Origin: Streblospio benedicti
Taxonomy: Eukaryota > Annelida > Polychaeta > Spionida > Spionidae
Direction of reading: 5' to 3'
NCBI GenBank assembly: GCA_019095985.1
Contig: CM032659.1
Coordinates: forward strand, 1,202,325-1,266,324
Length of the DNA: 64,000 nt
The notes under the pieces are model-generated. The model saw only the letters and a list, made by a program, of their open reading frames with translations, ran no database searches and had not been told where the DNA came from. Numbering within the stretch: the first letter of the stretch is position 1; the number at the start of each line of letters is the position of its first letter. Shown one piece after another: positions 11,403 to 24,785 of the stretch. The position numbers and the translations under genes were made by a program.

Positions 11403-13164
11403 TTGAGAGACAATTGATTATGTGCATATAGTCAGTTTGTGTATTACTGCATGGACAAACTCTTAGTATCTTCACAGAATTTATATTTGGTTCATCCTGG
11501 GTTCCAATATTCATGATTAACTAATATACATTTACTATTGTAAGTTTGGAACCTGTTACTTTCATTTGTCGTGATGAAGATGATGCCACAGCATTGAAAA
11601 TCTTGCCATTTGATTATACGACAGGTTTCAATAGGTATCTAAACATATTTTTTAGCGTAGTTGTCTTGTTTTTGGTACAGTTGATGACTATCAAAGCCCA
11701 GTCCACCCTCATCCAAGCACTCTTTTGTAAGAAGCAAAGAATAGGCCATTTGTATGAGTCTTCAATAGTAGAGAAACTTGCATGACATGTAATGTAGCCC
11801 TTTGTTTTCAAACTTACAGCCATTCTGCTACAGTACACCCCAGTGTTATCTCGATATTACTTATATCAACGTCAGTTTTAGTTCCCTTCAACTATATTAT
11901 GGACATATAATTTCAGTTGGTTATCTTGAATATTGGCTAAATCTCAAGCATTTCCCTGTTCTCACAAAAGAGTTTCTACTTAGACTTATGCAAATGAAGC
12001 CCTTGTTTACAAATTTACAGCCTTTCTACTATTGCTTAAATATATCAAAACCACTGTCTCATTTGCAGCTATTGAGGCTTTTCCTGTGTAAATGTGTCAG
12101 TCCGTGGCATGCAAACTGGCCATTAACATTCACAAAACTTACACCAGCATAATGCCACTTGGAAATGAAGAATAGACAAGGTCCAATAAGGTATGTTCAA
12201 TACAAATATTTTCAATCATCGATAACTGTCTAGTTACGTGCATATTCAATTAAACGTGACAAAAATATGGCTTTCTTTGCTTTTAGAAATTAATTAGTCT
12301 AAATCACTTAGAGTCTATGCTTTGAGATATTAATTATTTGTTATTTTTTGCACAGATTGGATTCAATAGTAGAACTGATCAACTGATAGTAATTTTGATG
12401 AACAGAAAATGGAGAAATGAATTCCCATGCAGTTGGCTTTGCAAAGTGGAAGTTATGGATACCTTTAAGCAAAGCACCAATTCACATCGTATCATGTTCA
12501 CTTTATGAAACTTTACATTAGAAATCCTCTTATAAACACAATATTTTCAACAAAAAAAACAAAAATTGACATTGGAGGATTCTGTCTCAAAATTAATACT
12601 GAAATCGATCAAAATAAAATATCTATGTGAAGCTGGAAATTCTTACTCTTATCTTCATATTCCACACAATCGTGCCCCACTGTATTCCATAACCTACCTC
12701 CTCGTTAATAACAGAAAGCCTGTAGTCTTTTCTTTTCTTCATCACAAACTCCCAGTGTATTTTTACAACACAAACAACATCCTATGTTCCTTTCTATCCA
12801 TCAATTATCCACCATATGGGATGAAATACACCAGAAAAACACGCTTTTGTAGCCAGAATCTCCCCAATCATGACTCCACCTAATTCGTCAGTCCTCTAAA
12901 CGCCTTCTATCTTATTACCTATTTATATATAGAAAAACTCGCTGAATAAAACCACAAACGAAAGTTTAGAAAGGAGAAGTACTAAATATAATGGACAGTT
13001 CAAAGTCGCTGTGAATGGGAAGGTTGACAGACCAGATACAGACTACAAAACCGGGTCTTAATTTTCGCAAGTCACATATAGGGACGTTAGATTTTGGCAA
13101 ATCATCATGGGATCTTATCATGCTACAGTTTTCATCCTACCACTTTTGTAAAGATGCCAACATT

Positions 13165-13505
13165 GTTAAAACAACTTGAGGGCTGAATAGTTTTAACTGC
13201 GGGCAGATTTCTTTGTTTCTATCTTTTTTATTTAGTGCAAGAATTCTGCATGATCCCTTTTTGGTAAATAAAATATATTTCAATTGAACTCGGAGATACA
13301 CTTTGTTGTTTTTTCAAACAATCTGGGGGCTTTGACTCCTGGCAGATACATGTTTTATTTTATAGCTTGAGGGATGAATAATTTTGACTTCTTACAAATT
13401 TCTTTGATTCTTTTATCATTTTTTTAGTTTTTGATAAAAGTCTGTAGGCCTATGGTACCTTTTTTGCAAATAAATAATAAACTTCAATTGAACTTGAGAT
13501 GCATT
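13165..13505. repeat. Diverged tandem duplication, period ~200 bp
   Basis: Two units share CTTGAGGGMTGAATARTTTT, then ATTTCTTTG, then AAATAA..A and TTCAATTGAACT. They lie at about 13165-13305 and 13366-13505. No coding potential; nature unknown. Confidence 0.5.
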
Positions 13506-15111
13506 TAAATGTAAACACGTGTGCAGTCTAGGTGCATTATCCATGCTATATAATCCTCCTCTTTTATCTATATCAATGAAAACATAAATATTTCATGGTT
13601 TTGTATTAAATAGATTACTACAGTAACTAACTAAGCTCATGTTTTGACTATTCCTCTCTCCTTTGCAACAAAATTAATCTTTCACTTCTCTTTATGCAAA
13701 TTAGTTACACTTAGTTTAAAACACATTTCATTCCAAAAGCTGAAAATGGATTTGGCTCGGCAAAATGCCACATGAGGAATTTCTCATCACAGTCACGTAT
13801 TAATTATTACCAATGAAAGTTATGAAACAGTCATAACTAATAACAACATTCAAAGAACACGTCAAAAGCTTTAATTATCTGACAATTATTAATTTGCTGA
13901 TGCAACAATATTCATTACAATACAATTACAATGCACACTCTGGTAACATAGGCACATGTGTTATGATTACTATGTTACAAGTGCTACAGGTAATGTCAGC
14001 AAAGTCCTTTGTTAGAAATAAATTAAGCAGTTTAAACTTATGGTTCATTTTCAAGTAAAAATGTTTATTAAGTTGTTTGCACCATGTAAATACTAAATAT
14101 CCAACGAAATGTCACAATAACACAAGTTAATGTACCATAGAAGATCTATTATTTCATTAGGACATTTTATGGTTCGTTTATAATCAACAAATCATGCAAA
14201 AATGACCATTCTGTTGAGTCAAACAAAAACTATCAAAAATTCATTGAATTGCTCAATAATTCCACTCAATAATGTTCACTATTTATGTTTAAATTGTGCT
14301 GTAGTTTAACAGCTCATTCAATAAGTATCAAGTCTTTTCTATATTAATTAATTGAAGTACATCATTTGTAACTAGAACTTGTTAAATGACCAACATGATA
14401 CTTCAATCACAACATATGTTGATCATTATATTATTATATTATACATGTATAGCCTACACAATGAACTAATTCATTGGAAAACTAAAACAATTTGTTTTGC
14501 TTATCGTAATAAATCATCAATCAACTCCTAAATTTATTTGAACAGGCCCTAATTATTCCTAAATCTGAGGGTGTGGCCTGGCTGCCCAGTCTCCTTTGTA
14601 AAAACGTCCCCAACAAGACTTTCTGTGATTTGGCACTCTTAGACCCACACCCATACATGCTAACATCATCATAATTGTAATCATAGTATTTTTCGAAAAT
14701 AAGTGAAACCACAACATCCATCAATATCGATCAACAAACCAATCAATTACAAACAATGAGAAACGGCAATTATTTCACCATGAGAGAATATTTACTGCGC
14801 CAGCACTCGACCAGCCAATGCCAATGATGATATATATATAAAACATACACATGAGTGTACAGAAAACGTACTTGATAAAGTAATAGGTCAAATGGTCATT
14901 TCGCCAAACACTTGACCATCGAACCTCAATGACTTTATGATCATTAAATCATTTACTATAAATAGTGTACAGTGCACATACTTTACACTGCAGAGGTCAA
15001 GTGGTCAAATCAGCCAAATTCACCATCTACATTGTACAGACTAATTTTGCACTACCATTCAAAGAACTTTTTTTGTCATACAGAAACCAAAGTTCAGAAT
15101 CATATTATCAA

Positions 15112-15240
15112 CTTTCAATTAAGACCACCTGTATAGTAGGACCATTTTTTGAGGTCCAAAGCCTTCATACAAAAACAAATGTGAACCTTCCATATAAAGA
15201 CCACCTCTATTTGGACCACTGGAGGCCAATTCGTGGGTGG
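15112..15240 (+). mobile_element. Inverted-repeat element core (CAGTAGAACCTC family)
   Basis: It shows AATTAAGACCACCTGTATAG, AGGACCATTTTTTGAGGTCC, CCTTCATA and AGACCACCTCTATTTGGACC. Both terminal repeats are lost. Confidence 0.6.
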
Positions 15241-15604
15241 TTTTCATACATTGAATTCAAACTTCTCTCTCTATCACACGTCTTTTTAGCAAGCATATTC
15301 CTACCAAACACATAAATAACATATTGAACTGTTTCATCATATACAAAGAGAAAACACTTTTTAACCTAAAAAACTACATTTGGCTCGATATTTTTCATCA
15401 ACCAAACAGTGTACAATACTAACATGTTATTGACACATTCTCAATGGAGATCAATAGAGAATCTGTGTCATCCAAACAGCACTGATGTAAGCAAACAACG
15501 GCATGTATGTGACAATCACACACGTTTGCCGTTCATGTGTGCCGTGGCTACAGTCTGATATGAGTGTATTTAAGGGACAATATGACGTTTGCAGGGGGTT
15601 ACTA

Positions 15605-15830
15605 TTTATTGTGGCCCAGGGAAGTATGAAAAATGCGACCATTAAGGGACAATTGTGAGAATTTGTTTGAAAATTTAACACCCACCCCCAGCCTACATAA
15701 AATTACAACTCATTTTCCTAGCCGCCCCTATAGCTGCACTTCAGATTTTCAAACGCCCCACCCCCTACCCCTCCGTACCTCCCTCCCTTCCCCTCCCAAA
15801 AATAAATCAAATTGAGTTCTTCATGAAGCT
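15605..15830. repeat. C-rich dispersed repeat, copy 2
   Basis: It matches 185-378 in ordered words (GGCCCAGGGA, GTATGAAAAAT, CAGATTTTCAAAC, several C tracts, AAATCAAATT). A related word, ATGATAAATGGTA(A/G)CCC, recurs at about 15860 and 16300, so decayed sequence of this type may extend to ~16330. Confidence 0.5.
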
Positions 15831-17285
15831 CCACTGTTTTTTCCATACACCACTTGGGCAATGATAAATGGTAACCCTCCTTAGGGAGGTTCCAACTGCT
15901 AAAATCATCTTTAATAGAGGTGATCTCTGAAGTTTCTTGCACATAAGGTGTTTCCTCCAACGGTCGCCATATTGATTCCAACAGCAGAGATCAATATGTA
16001 GTAAAAGTGACAATAGACGCTACTAGGATAAGTGCTGAAAATTTAATGGAGGGAAAACGCAGCTCAATAAACTGTTATTCTTTTAGTTCTAGCGCAAGTG
16101 GCAAGAATTAGAGTCTGAATGTGGTATGGTTAGGAATATTCCAGCGGAAGACAGAATTTTTCCTTCAATAAAAGCCACGTTATACAAGTTCATTGAACTA
16201 ATTGGTAGTAATTTCAGGACGATGAATTTTTCAGAGCATTTTAGGTGGTGGGGCTGAAAATCATAACATAATAGTTTAATTTTTCCATGCCCCCACCCCC
16301 ACTATGATAAATGGTAGCCCCCTTAGTACTTCGCTAGTTGAGAAAGTATCAAACAACCTGCTTATGGTCTAAACATAAACCTATAACAACAGCTGATCTA
16401 CATGTTCGACGGGAATTATGTCAAAGGAAAGAGAAATCGCATTATCATGATTGTTGAGTCACAAAATTATACATTAACTTTACATAGTGTACAAAGTGAT
16501 ATTAACATCGCATTGGTCAAGATAAACATTCTAAAGAAAGTCCAGAAAGTTTCAAACAAAGTGCTTATAGCCTGGTCTAAATATAAACATGTAACTAAGT
16601 AACATAGCTACATGTATACACTAACTGGATAGGAACAAATATGTAATTTCATTACATTCACATGACTTGTAGATATAGCATTTACAGTTTATAAATGGCT
16701 ATAAACACTGCATTGCTCTAGCTATAAATGCTACCTTACAATTGTTAATCAAAGCCTTTGGACTGAGCAATACATAAACTTATACAGTAACTTAATATAT
16801 AAATTTAGAAACCAAAATCTGGAGGGATCAACAACCAGAATTTAATCAAATCCAGTACATTAACTCAACCTTTGACTATAGCGTTCCAACCGGATCTAGT
16901 CCAAAGTTTATCAATCTGTCACGTGTTAAACATCTCACATCAAAACACACAATCCAAACCAATTGGGCAGATGGAAACAATACGTCCGACAGATCCGATT
17001 CTTATCTGTGCTAAGTTTCCAAATCGACCTCTTAATTCTTCCTGGATTGCTGCCTGTTTCCAACATACACTAGACCCTTTAATTAAGAACAATTCCTTAC
17101 AGAGAGCGCATCTATAGCTTGACAATTTTTTTTGGTACAAGACCTCAAAAAATGAGCTTCAGAGACAACTATCCTTTGACAACATTTGAGGACAGTCTCT
17201 CTCAAGTGGTTTAAATAGAGGTTCAAAAATAATATTCACTAGATTCTTGGAGGTTTCAAACAAAAAAATGAACATAGAACATAGA

Positions 17286-17446
17286 AAACCTCCATATAGA
17301 GACCACCTTTATACATCAACATTTTTCTTAATGCCAAACATCCATAAAAAGATCACTGCTAACTTCCATTATAAAACTACCTCTACTGTGTGACCACTTA
17401 ATTCCAGCCCCTCTGGGTTTGTCTTTATAGCAAGGTTGCACTGTGA
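17286..17446 (+). mobile_element. Inverted-repeat element, diverged (CAGTAGAACCTC family)
   Basis: It has AAAACCTCCATATAGAGACC and ACCTTTATACATCAACATTTTTC, followed by CCATAAAAAGATCAC and AACTACCTCTACTGTGTGACC. A second fragment of the family lies just left (17128-17232, ending AATAGAGGTTC). Confidence 0.5.
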
Positions 17447-18186
17447 TTCCCTCTGGATTACTGGCTGTTTGAAAAGTACACACTTGGAGGGTCAAGTTTC
17501 CTGTAATCCTGATCTGAGGGATCCAATTAATAGTCAATTGAGCAGAGAGGAATGTTGAGCTTCAGATTAGCACATACAGAATACGGAGATCTTTGAAGTT
17601 GAACTTTCATTCATGCTTTAAACTAGTACTCTGAATGCATTTTAGCACAATCTCACTGGTAGCTTTCGGTTGAGTCACATTACTTTTGTCAACAGATGCA
17701 GATACATTTGATAATGCAGCTTTACATATTTTTATTCAGTTTAAATAGAGGCACACTGATACTAATTATAATCAAGATTCCATTCCTTAGCATGAGGGGT
17801 TATAGTTTATTTAGGCTGGCTATCATAGTGAGATTGCTGGAGTGTCTGATGACCAAGTCAACCTCTCACATTTCAGCTGTTTTGGTGACTGAAGCTTTGG
17901 AGCTACAAAAAAAACCCTGCTGACTGAAGCTTCTTGGCCATTCGTAATACTTCTTTGAGTTTCTGCAGGATTGATGCTTTATGTACAAGAAATATTTACT
18001 CTTGCTGGTTATCATAATGAGAAGATTGTGGCGTTTCGGGTGACCATGGCAACCTGTCACCATCAAGGTAGAGCCCAGCAGGTGAGCTATGAACTCCTGA
18101 GGCTTGTGGACATGGAGTCAAAGGTCAAACGTTAACTGGGAAAATCTGGCTCAAGTTTGACTCACAAAAAGGTGTAGAATCTGCAA

Positions 18187-18350
18187 TTAAGACCTCTATA
18201 GAGAGACCACCTCTGTAATAAGACCATTTTTTGCAGTACAAAACATCAATTGGGAAACCATCAAGAAACCTCCATAAATAGACCACCTATCTATTAAGAC
18301 CATTTGAGTTCAGTCCCATGGGAGGTTTTAATAATGAGGTCATACTTATT
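18187..18350 (+). mobile_element. Inverted-repeat element core (CAGTAGAACCTC family)
   Basis: The core AGACCTCTATAGAGAGACC, ACCTCTGTAATAAGACC, ATTAAGACCATTTGAG and CAGTCCCATGGGAGG follows the family order. The ends have decayed. Confidence 0.6.
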
Positions 18351-20981
18351 CTAATTGAAAAGCTATGAAAAAATATATATAATTGAAAATCTAATAGGAC
18401 TTTCAGAGTTGAGCCGTTTTCTGCCTTTGTTCATGTATTGCTGGCCACAGGCCAGTCAGTGACGTGTGAACTGCTGAGCTCATGGATTCTGACAGAGTCA
18501 AAGGTCAACTTGGAAAATCTGTGCTCAACTCACACAGAGCAGTGATATCAAGTGTGTGCACGGTCAGTGTTGAAAGTTTCTGCATTTTCCTTCACGGATT
18601 TCAAATCATAATTGGCCTTTTTTCAGTAGAAATCTTATCAACTGCTATCAAAAAGTCATAAAATGGTGCTTGTTTTTTTCTAAGTTGAGTAATTGTTCCT
18701 GGCAATGCCATTGTAATGTTTGCTGGCTATTTCAGACTGGACATTGAGTATTGAAGTGTCATAACAACGGGCCTTTCCCTGTAGAGAAGATCCAGCAGAC
18801 ACACAGACAGAGATAACGCAGATAACAGCGCCACACTCTCTCCTCACCAGACAAACAAAGGATGCTCCCAGCAGCGTCCGTGCTGATTGGAGCTTAAACT
18901 CGGCTTTTAGCACTGTAAGTACAGGCCAGCCTGCCCATGTGGACACCCTGCAGTATATAAGTGGTCGCTTATTTTGTACTTTACTGGACTTGAGTGTAAT
19001 TCCTTCAAGTGCTTGGTTATTAGATGCCACAGTGGTAGTATTTGTCTATTCTTTTTTTAATTTTGTGGTAGTCCCACCCAGCAGTGACTTTGTGATATAG
19101 TCCTCTAGCACCCTATTTTGTCAAACCTTTGATACCTCATTATTAACAAATTTCATGTTCATTCTCCATCAAGAACCATTGTGCTGTATCTAAGGGCAAA
19201 GTGCAAACCTGTGTATAGTGGACCACTGTCTTATATGGTCACCTTCAGACTTCTGATGATGTCAATTCAAAGATACAGCTCCCCTGTACTAGATGCCGAT
19301 TACACAATCCATGTTGACTGACGCTCCCACATCAACGTCTGTCAATATTTGACATGTTGCCTGTGTACTGATGCTGAAGCTGTGAACGCAGATAACATGT
19401 CTGCTGGAGGTGCTACAGTTGAGCCTCTATCAATAACGCCTCTTGTCTCCATAGAGTTAGTGGTCTATGTCTGCATGTTAGTCGTTGGTCTCTTCATTTC
19501 AACTGTTTTACTGTTTTCCCTACAGTTTTTAGACTATTGCCCATAGGCAGCGTTATATTCTGTATGGGTGTTTTAATATGAAGAAAAACTAAATAAATAC
19601 AAATAAACCTAAACATCAAATATTATGGTCTTTAGAAATATATCTATGTATAACATTGAACAATTTTCTAATGTAAAATATTTGCCATTGACACAAAGAC
19701 AGCCTCTCTCTGCCCCGGGCCACGGATCTCCTCATGCTGGATACAGACCTACAACTCTTTGTTTCTACCTCCAAGGCACCCTGTGACCTAACACTGACCT
19801 AGATTTAGCAGGAAGCCCTCCAGGAAGGATGCAGCTTTTCTCATGGTTCACCACAACAACAGAATTCTGCCGTGGTGATATGTTACACCTGTACTGTGGA
19901 GCAAGAACTAGATTGTAGCACAAGTCTTATCCTATTCCTAGTTGTAGAGATAAATTGGAGCCAACCATTGGTGGATTCTTCTTTGACCAACCTGGACCAA
20001 ACTCTATCTCGTAAGAAGTAAAACTTATTCAGTTAAAACCAGAAAGCAGGTAGCTCTGCATACATCAAGGCTACTTTCAGACCAAATTGTAGGAAGCATT
20101 TCTATCTATAGAAAGCATATATATCAAAAGAGTTTGAACCAAAACCATTGACTGATCAAGGCAGTTTATATTGTTGTGAATAAGAACAGTTATCAACAAG
20201 ATATTAAAGCAATACAAATGCACACAGACACCTAACATAAGGCGTTTTTAACTTCTTAAATTGTAAAATTTCAATCCAGTTTGTCAACTTGATCTATCTG
20301 ATTCTCTGCAAGCATGCATCTTCATGAGGAATGTGAAATGTTTATCAAACAAACTGAATAACTGTTAGAAAATAAATATTGACTCATGGAAGACAAATTG
20401 GGGCCAAAACCAACAAATGCTGTTTACATTCTTTGTGAATCCAAATCTAGGGACCCATGCACCCAACATGTATATATCTAGGGCTGGAAGAATATATCAC
20501 ATGGCAGAACCATTCACCTCATCATGGTTTTTTTCTGAAGACATCAATTTACTGGATGTTTTCTGTATATTGTGAATTACATAAGTCCCAAATCGATGGA
20601 TATATACATAATGCACTTAACAATTGTAAATTAAAGGATATATAAAATACAAGCCATCATAATCACATGCAAATTGAAGTAATTGACTAAAAAATCTTCT
20701 GCCAAAACACCTCAGTTTCAACTTTACGTTGATATCTTTGAAACAAATAGCAGACTTCAAGTTACCACAAAACGTACGTGTTGCGACGTTTTGTCCAGCA
20801 TTCTCCAGATACAGGACTAGAACACTGCACCTTCTTATCCGACAACAAAGTGCTTTTCTATGCTACAAAACACGCGCGGGAGATACGAAGCCCCACTTTG
20901 TCTTTGTACCTCCTTGGGCAAGGCAATACACTAGGGCATTTTGTAGACGGAGAATGTACAACAACAATGATTAAATGCATA

Positions 20982-21144
20982 TACAGTGGAACCTCCATTA
21001 GGACCACCTCTGTAATAGGACCATTTTTCAAGCCTCCAAATGGTCATAAAGCGACCAAAATGAACGTCCATATAAAGACCACCTGTTTATTGAGACCACT
21101 TGAGGCCTGCGACCACGGATGGTCTGAATAGAGGTTCTGCTGTA
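20982..21144 (+). mobile_element. Inverted-repeat element, best-kept copy (CAGTAGAACCTC family)
   Basis: Both ends are clear: TACAGTGGAACCTCCATTAG at the left and ATAGAGGTTCTGCTGTA at the right. The interior runs GACCACCTCTGTAATAGG, CCATTTTTC, TCATAAAGCGACC, AAAGACCACCTGTTTATTG and GACCACTTGAGG. It is 163 bp, bounded by TA, and codes for nothing. Sub-repeats built on GACCACCTCTRTA resemble the terminal repeat itself. A hAT-like element starts 3 bp after it. Confidence 0.8.
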
Positions 21145-21147
21145 ACT

Positions 21148-21353
21148 CAGGGCTGAACATTAAGGACAGTCCGGTGGCCCTGGACAACTGACAGTTGTGT
21201 GGCTTGGGCACAAAGAAAGCAGTAGCTTTTTCACTGTGGGCATGGACTTCTTTTTCAATTAAACACTATTTGCTGTTAAATGAGACTACGATCATAACTA
21301 GAATCTAAGAAGCTGGGAGACAAGCTGCCAAATCGTAGGTACGGTCAGCCCTG
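21148..21353. mobile_element. hAT-like short element, copy 3
   Basis: The ends are CAGGGCTGAAC and GGTCAGCCCTG, a near-perfect inverted pair. It is 206 bp with no coding capacity. The interior words CACAAAGAAAGCAGTAGCT and CAAGCTGCCAAATC match the copy at 7392-7605. The class is inferred from the termini. Confidence 0.6.
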
Positions 21354-21671
21354 AATGCACTATACAAATTACTACTGTATTGTATTATCTAATAGAACAC
21401 CATCAAACCCTGCTGTATCTCCACCTTTTTGTACAATGGAACCTACATTGGAATTTGAACTACTTAGTTCAGCCCTGGGCTATACACAAGACACAACAGC
21501 TAGACCATTTTGTAGTTGATAAATATGCAGCCATGATTAAATGCACCCCATCGGAATGTGCACACCTACTTAAAACGTGGGCTGGCGTGTTGACATAAAA
21601 TGCCCCTATCAATAAATCCTTCTGACCAAGCCTTCTAGGCTTTTATCAATTCAGTGTCATCTCTGACTAAG

Positions 21672-21790
21672 GCAGTATCTATATAGAGACCACCTCTATA
21701 ATAAAAACATTTCTCACAGTCCAAAACTTTCATAAGACAACTGCAAAACTGCATAAAGCGGCCACCTCTATTGAAATCACTTAAGAACAT
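21672..21790 (+). mobile_element. Inverted-repeat element fragment (CAGTAGAACCTC family)
   Basis: It has ATAGAGACCACCTCTATAAT, CTTTCATAAGACAAC and GCGGCCACCTCTATTG in the family order. No intact ends. Confidence 0.55.
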
Positions 21791-22015
21791 CACCCAGATG
21801 ATGAAAGAGATGTTATTTTGTAATTTATATCATTAATTAACACTTTATCTTTTAAAGTAATGGGAGCAAACAAAACTAAAGACTCCATCGAAATATCTTT
21901 TCACTGAATCACAATGTTGTATAAAGGATGATATTAAATCAAATACATTAGTCCCTCCACCAACCAGCAAGTGTAAATATAGGACCTAAAACCCTCGAAT
22001 GTAAAAATAACCTTT

Positions 22016-22150
22016 TGCGCAGTTATATAGAGAGTAAATTACCCTAATTTTCATTTTCTTAGATACAACTATGAAGATTTCCAGATTCAGATAGCGTTTT
22101 TTTTGCACAGTTATCTACAGTAAATTACCCTAATTTCCCTTTCGTAGATC
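22016..22150. repeat. Short tandem duplication, period ~87 bp
   Basis: Two units contain GCRCAGTTAT followed by AGTAAATTACCCTAATTT and then a TCTTAGAT / TCGTAGAT word. No other support for function. Confidence 0.55.
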
Positions 22151-22409
22151 ACAGGAGCTTGATTTGTTAACGTTAGCAAGAAAATGCACCTGCAATACAA
22201 ACATTTCAGTTTTCTGCTGTTGCCTCTTGTATGTCATATGATAACCACCAAAACCGCAAGGTTCACCATACATCAATCATCTTACAGTAGATCCTCTCTA
22301 TTACGATCACCTGAGGGCTGATCTAAAAGGTCATATGAACATATTATACATTGATTTCTATTCTAATTTTGTAATACTCATATATGATATAAAACAATAA
22401 ACATTATTT

Positions 22410-22545
22410 GAACCAAGTGGTCTCAATAAAGGTGGTCTCTTTTAGAAGTTAGCGGTAGTCTCTTAATGAATGTTTGAGCCCCATGAAAAAAGATCTTACT
22501 AGAGAGGTGGTCTCTTTAATACTAAAAGTAGTTTCAATTGAGTGT
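22410..22545 (-). mobile_element. Inverted-repeat element, reverse copy (CAGTAGAACCTC family)
   Basis: It has AAGTGGTCTCAATAAAGG, TGGTCTCTTTTAGAAG and GAGAGGTGGTCTCTTTAATA. A likely matching left end, TTACAGTAGATCCTCTCTAT, lies at 22284 and a second fragment at 22645-22735, so 22284-22735 may be one or more broken copies. Confidence 0.5.
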
Positions 22546-22984
22546 CAAACTCCATACTGCTTCATAACATGCAAACATCACAGAGGAATAATTCCAATTC
22601 AGTTGAGTGTCGAAAAGAAATACCAAAATTTGATATCTACCAACTGTGGTTTCTTTAACGAGGTTTGGGACCTTGAAAAGTGGTCTTACTACAGAGGTGG
22701 TCTCATTATATGACTGTTCTTAATTGGCTGTAATACATCAATCTTCGCATACATCAATCAAAGTGTGTATGTTGTATGCTGACGTGTGGAGGTCAAACTT
22801 TAGCTGGTTTCGGCTCAACGTGACTGAAACTTCATTTTGACTTTGTATGAACAAGTCTGTAGTTTCACCATCCATCATTTATAGACGTTTTGTTGACTGT
22901 TCAGTTAAAAACGCATGTTTTGGATATAGTTTGTCAATTTCTGGCTTCTGAACAGGAGTATTACATTGCAACATCTATTTAAGC

Positions 22985-23150
22985 TTACCTCTATTAGGCT
23001 CTATCATAAGACCACCTTTTTCAACTATTGTCAAAAGGATCCCCTCTACAATAAGACCACATTTAACAGGCCCAACCCACTACGAAGAGACAATCACAAA
23101 CCTCCATAAAGAGACAACATGACGCTGGTGGTCGCAATAGCGATGTTACA
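22985..23150 (+). mobile_element. Inverted-repeat element, diverged (CAGTAGAACCTC family)
   Basis: It begins ACCTCTATTAGGC, then CATAAGACCACCTTTTTC, CCTCTACAATAAGACCAC and CCTCCATAAAGAGAC, the family order, with decayed ends. Confidence 0.55.
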
Positions 23151-23502
23151 CAGTATTCTCCTGACCCTTTAGCAGCTTCTGCTTTTTAGAACAAACTTCT
23201 CTTGATCATCCAGAATCTTGTACGGTTGCCACCTACTAAGAGATATAACACCAGAGTGGGTGTCTGAGGCTATGGTGGACTTGTTTGTGAGAAGAATGCA
23301 GCAGGTTGGTTTGAGCTTTGGGTGACAGAGTCACAGCCATAACAAACCACACCACAAAGTGGCAAATATTTGGTGTAAAAACACTGGTTAGTTTAGCAGC
23401 ATTTTAGCACCACCTCTGTGAATCATGCACATTCAGTAGTGTAACAGGCAGGGACCAAGGTTTATAATGAATGTAATGTAAATATACATGAATAGTAGAG
23501 TA

Positions 23503-23672
23503 CAACTTTTCTATAGAGACTACCCCCAAGGTTGGCATCATGTTATGATTGTCATCTGTGATAGTCTCCTTTTTGCACAGATCCCAGGCACAGGTTTATA
23601 TATGGAGATTTGGAACAAAGAGAACATCTTGTTATATAGGTAGCTTCTTTATGAAGTATTAGATTGTAGGTT
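23503..23672 (-). mobile_element. Inverted-repeat element, diverged reverse copy
   Basis: The left end GAGTACAACTTTTCTATAGAG and internal TATATGGAGATTTGG, CTTGTTATATAGGTAGCTTC resemble reverse family copies. Weak but in the right order. Confidence 0.4.
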
Positions 23673-24127
23673 CAGAGGGTTCAGCCTGCGTAACATGCAC
23701 AGATCCTGGAAAGGCCAAAGAATTTTTGAATGATTCTTGGTTAGCAAATACAGTTGGACTTGCTTACGTCAAACCTTTTTCTAATTTTAAGTTATTGGGA
23801 AGTTTGGATTATTAACTGGAATTCAAAAGTAGATTGTCATGAAGTGAAATGTAAAAAGACTAAGTTCACAAGCCTCAAACTTCATACTAAAGCCCCCAAA
23901 CGCACTCCAACGTCTGTTTCAATGACTAAACCTGATGCTTGTTGGTTAAATCATGCAACACTTAATTAAGCGCCATATTCTCTGCTGAATTCTTGTCATT
24001 GTGTCACATACAGCATGAGGGGCGTAATGATGATAAACTACTTCTGTCAAATCACAGTATCAATGCACACAAGCTCGGTGATAATACTTATTCAACATGT
24101 ACAGTATTGCCCACATTTATGTACTAC

Positions 24128-24244
24128 ATCTTCAACCTGCATCAGGAGGCCACCTTTTAATATAATAAGCCCATTTTTCATTGACATAAACCTTCATACA
24201 TACACAAATGTGAACCTCTATATAAAGACCACCTCTCTATAAGA
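24128..24244 (+). mobile_element. Inverted-repeat element fragment, one of an adjacent pair
   Basis: It shows GAGGCCACCTTTTAATATAA, CCATTTTTC, CCTTCATACA, then GAACCTCTATATAAAGACC and ACCTCTCTATAAGA. It abuts a second copy starting at 24245. Confidence 0.55.
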
Positions 24245-24429
24245 CACAGTATAACCTCCAATTCAGAAAAACTGAATAAAGGGACCACAACCATAAAAGG
24301 TTTATTTTTGTGGTTGCAAAGTCTGTTAAGAAACCACCACATACCTCCAAAAGGAGACAACCTCTCATTTAAAACCACTGGAGTTCATCAATTCAGATAC
24401 AGTAGTCCTAATGCAGAGGTTATACTGTA
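24245..24429 (+). mobile_element. Inverted-repeat element with both ends, adjacent pair
   Basis: The ends are CACAGTATAACCTCC and GCAGAGGTTATACTGTA, which share the same substitution (ATAACC / GGTTAT), so they are a matched pair. The interior has CATACCTCCAAAAGGAGAC. Confidence 0.65.
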
Positions 24430-24654
24430 CCCATGTAACTTGTAATCACGCACTAAAAGTCACATCATTAGTTCTGGTCACTAGTTCATTAACACAGACC
24501 GTGATCAACTCAGCAGGCCTTATACACCAGGGAGCCACAAATCAGAACGTCGGTTAACCTTCGCTAATCACCCTCTTTTGGGGTCAGACAGCTGGTTCAT
24601 TGCACAAAGCCAGATCCTCAAGGGATTTAGGTTTGGTATCAAGATCACTTCTAT

Positions 24655-24785
24655 ACAGTCAATATAACTATGTAAAGACCACCTCTGTAATGGGATTAAT
24701 TTTCTGCTTAAAGAGACCACCTGTGTTATAAGATCACTGTGAGGTCAGCCAACTACTGGGGTGGTCCAAATGGAGGTTCTAGTCC
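24655..24785 (+). mobile_element. Inverted-repeat element, diverged (CAGTAGAACCTC family)
   Basis: It starts TACAGTCAATATAAC, has GTAAAGACCACCTCTGTAAT, AGAGACCACCTGTGTTATAA, GGGGTGGTCC and ends ATGGAGGTTCTAGT. Confidence 0.55.

Noticed and set aside
14965-15315. 116-residue plus-strand frame
   Set aside because: It runs through a decayed inverted-repeat element; chance frame.
18680-19030. 116-residue minus-strand frame
   Set aside because: No recognisable domain, no splice context and ordinary intron composition.
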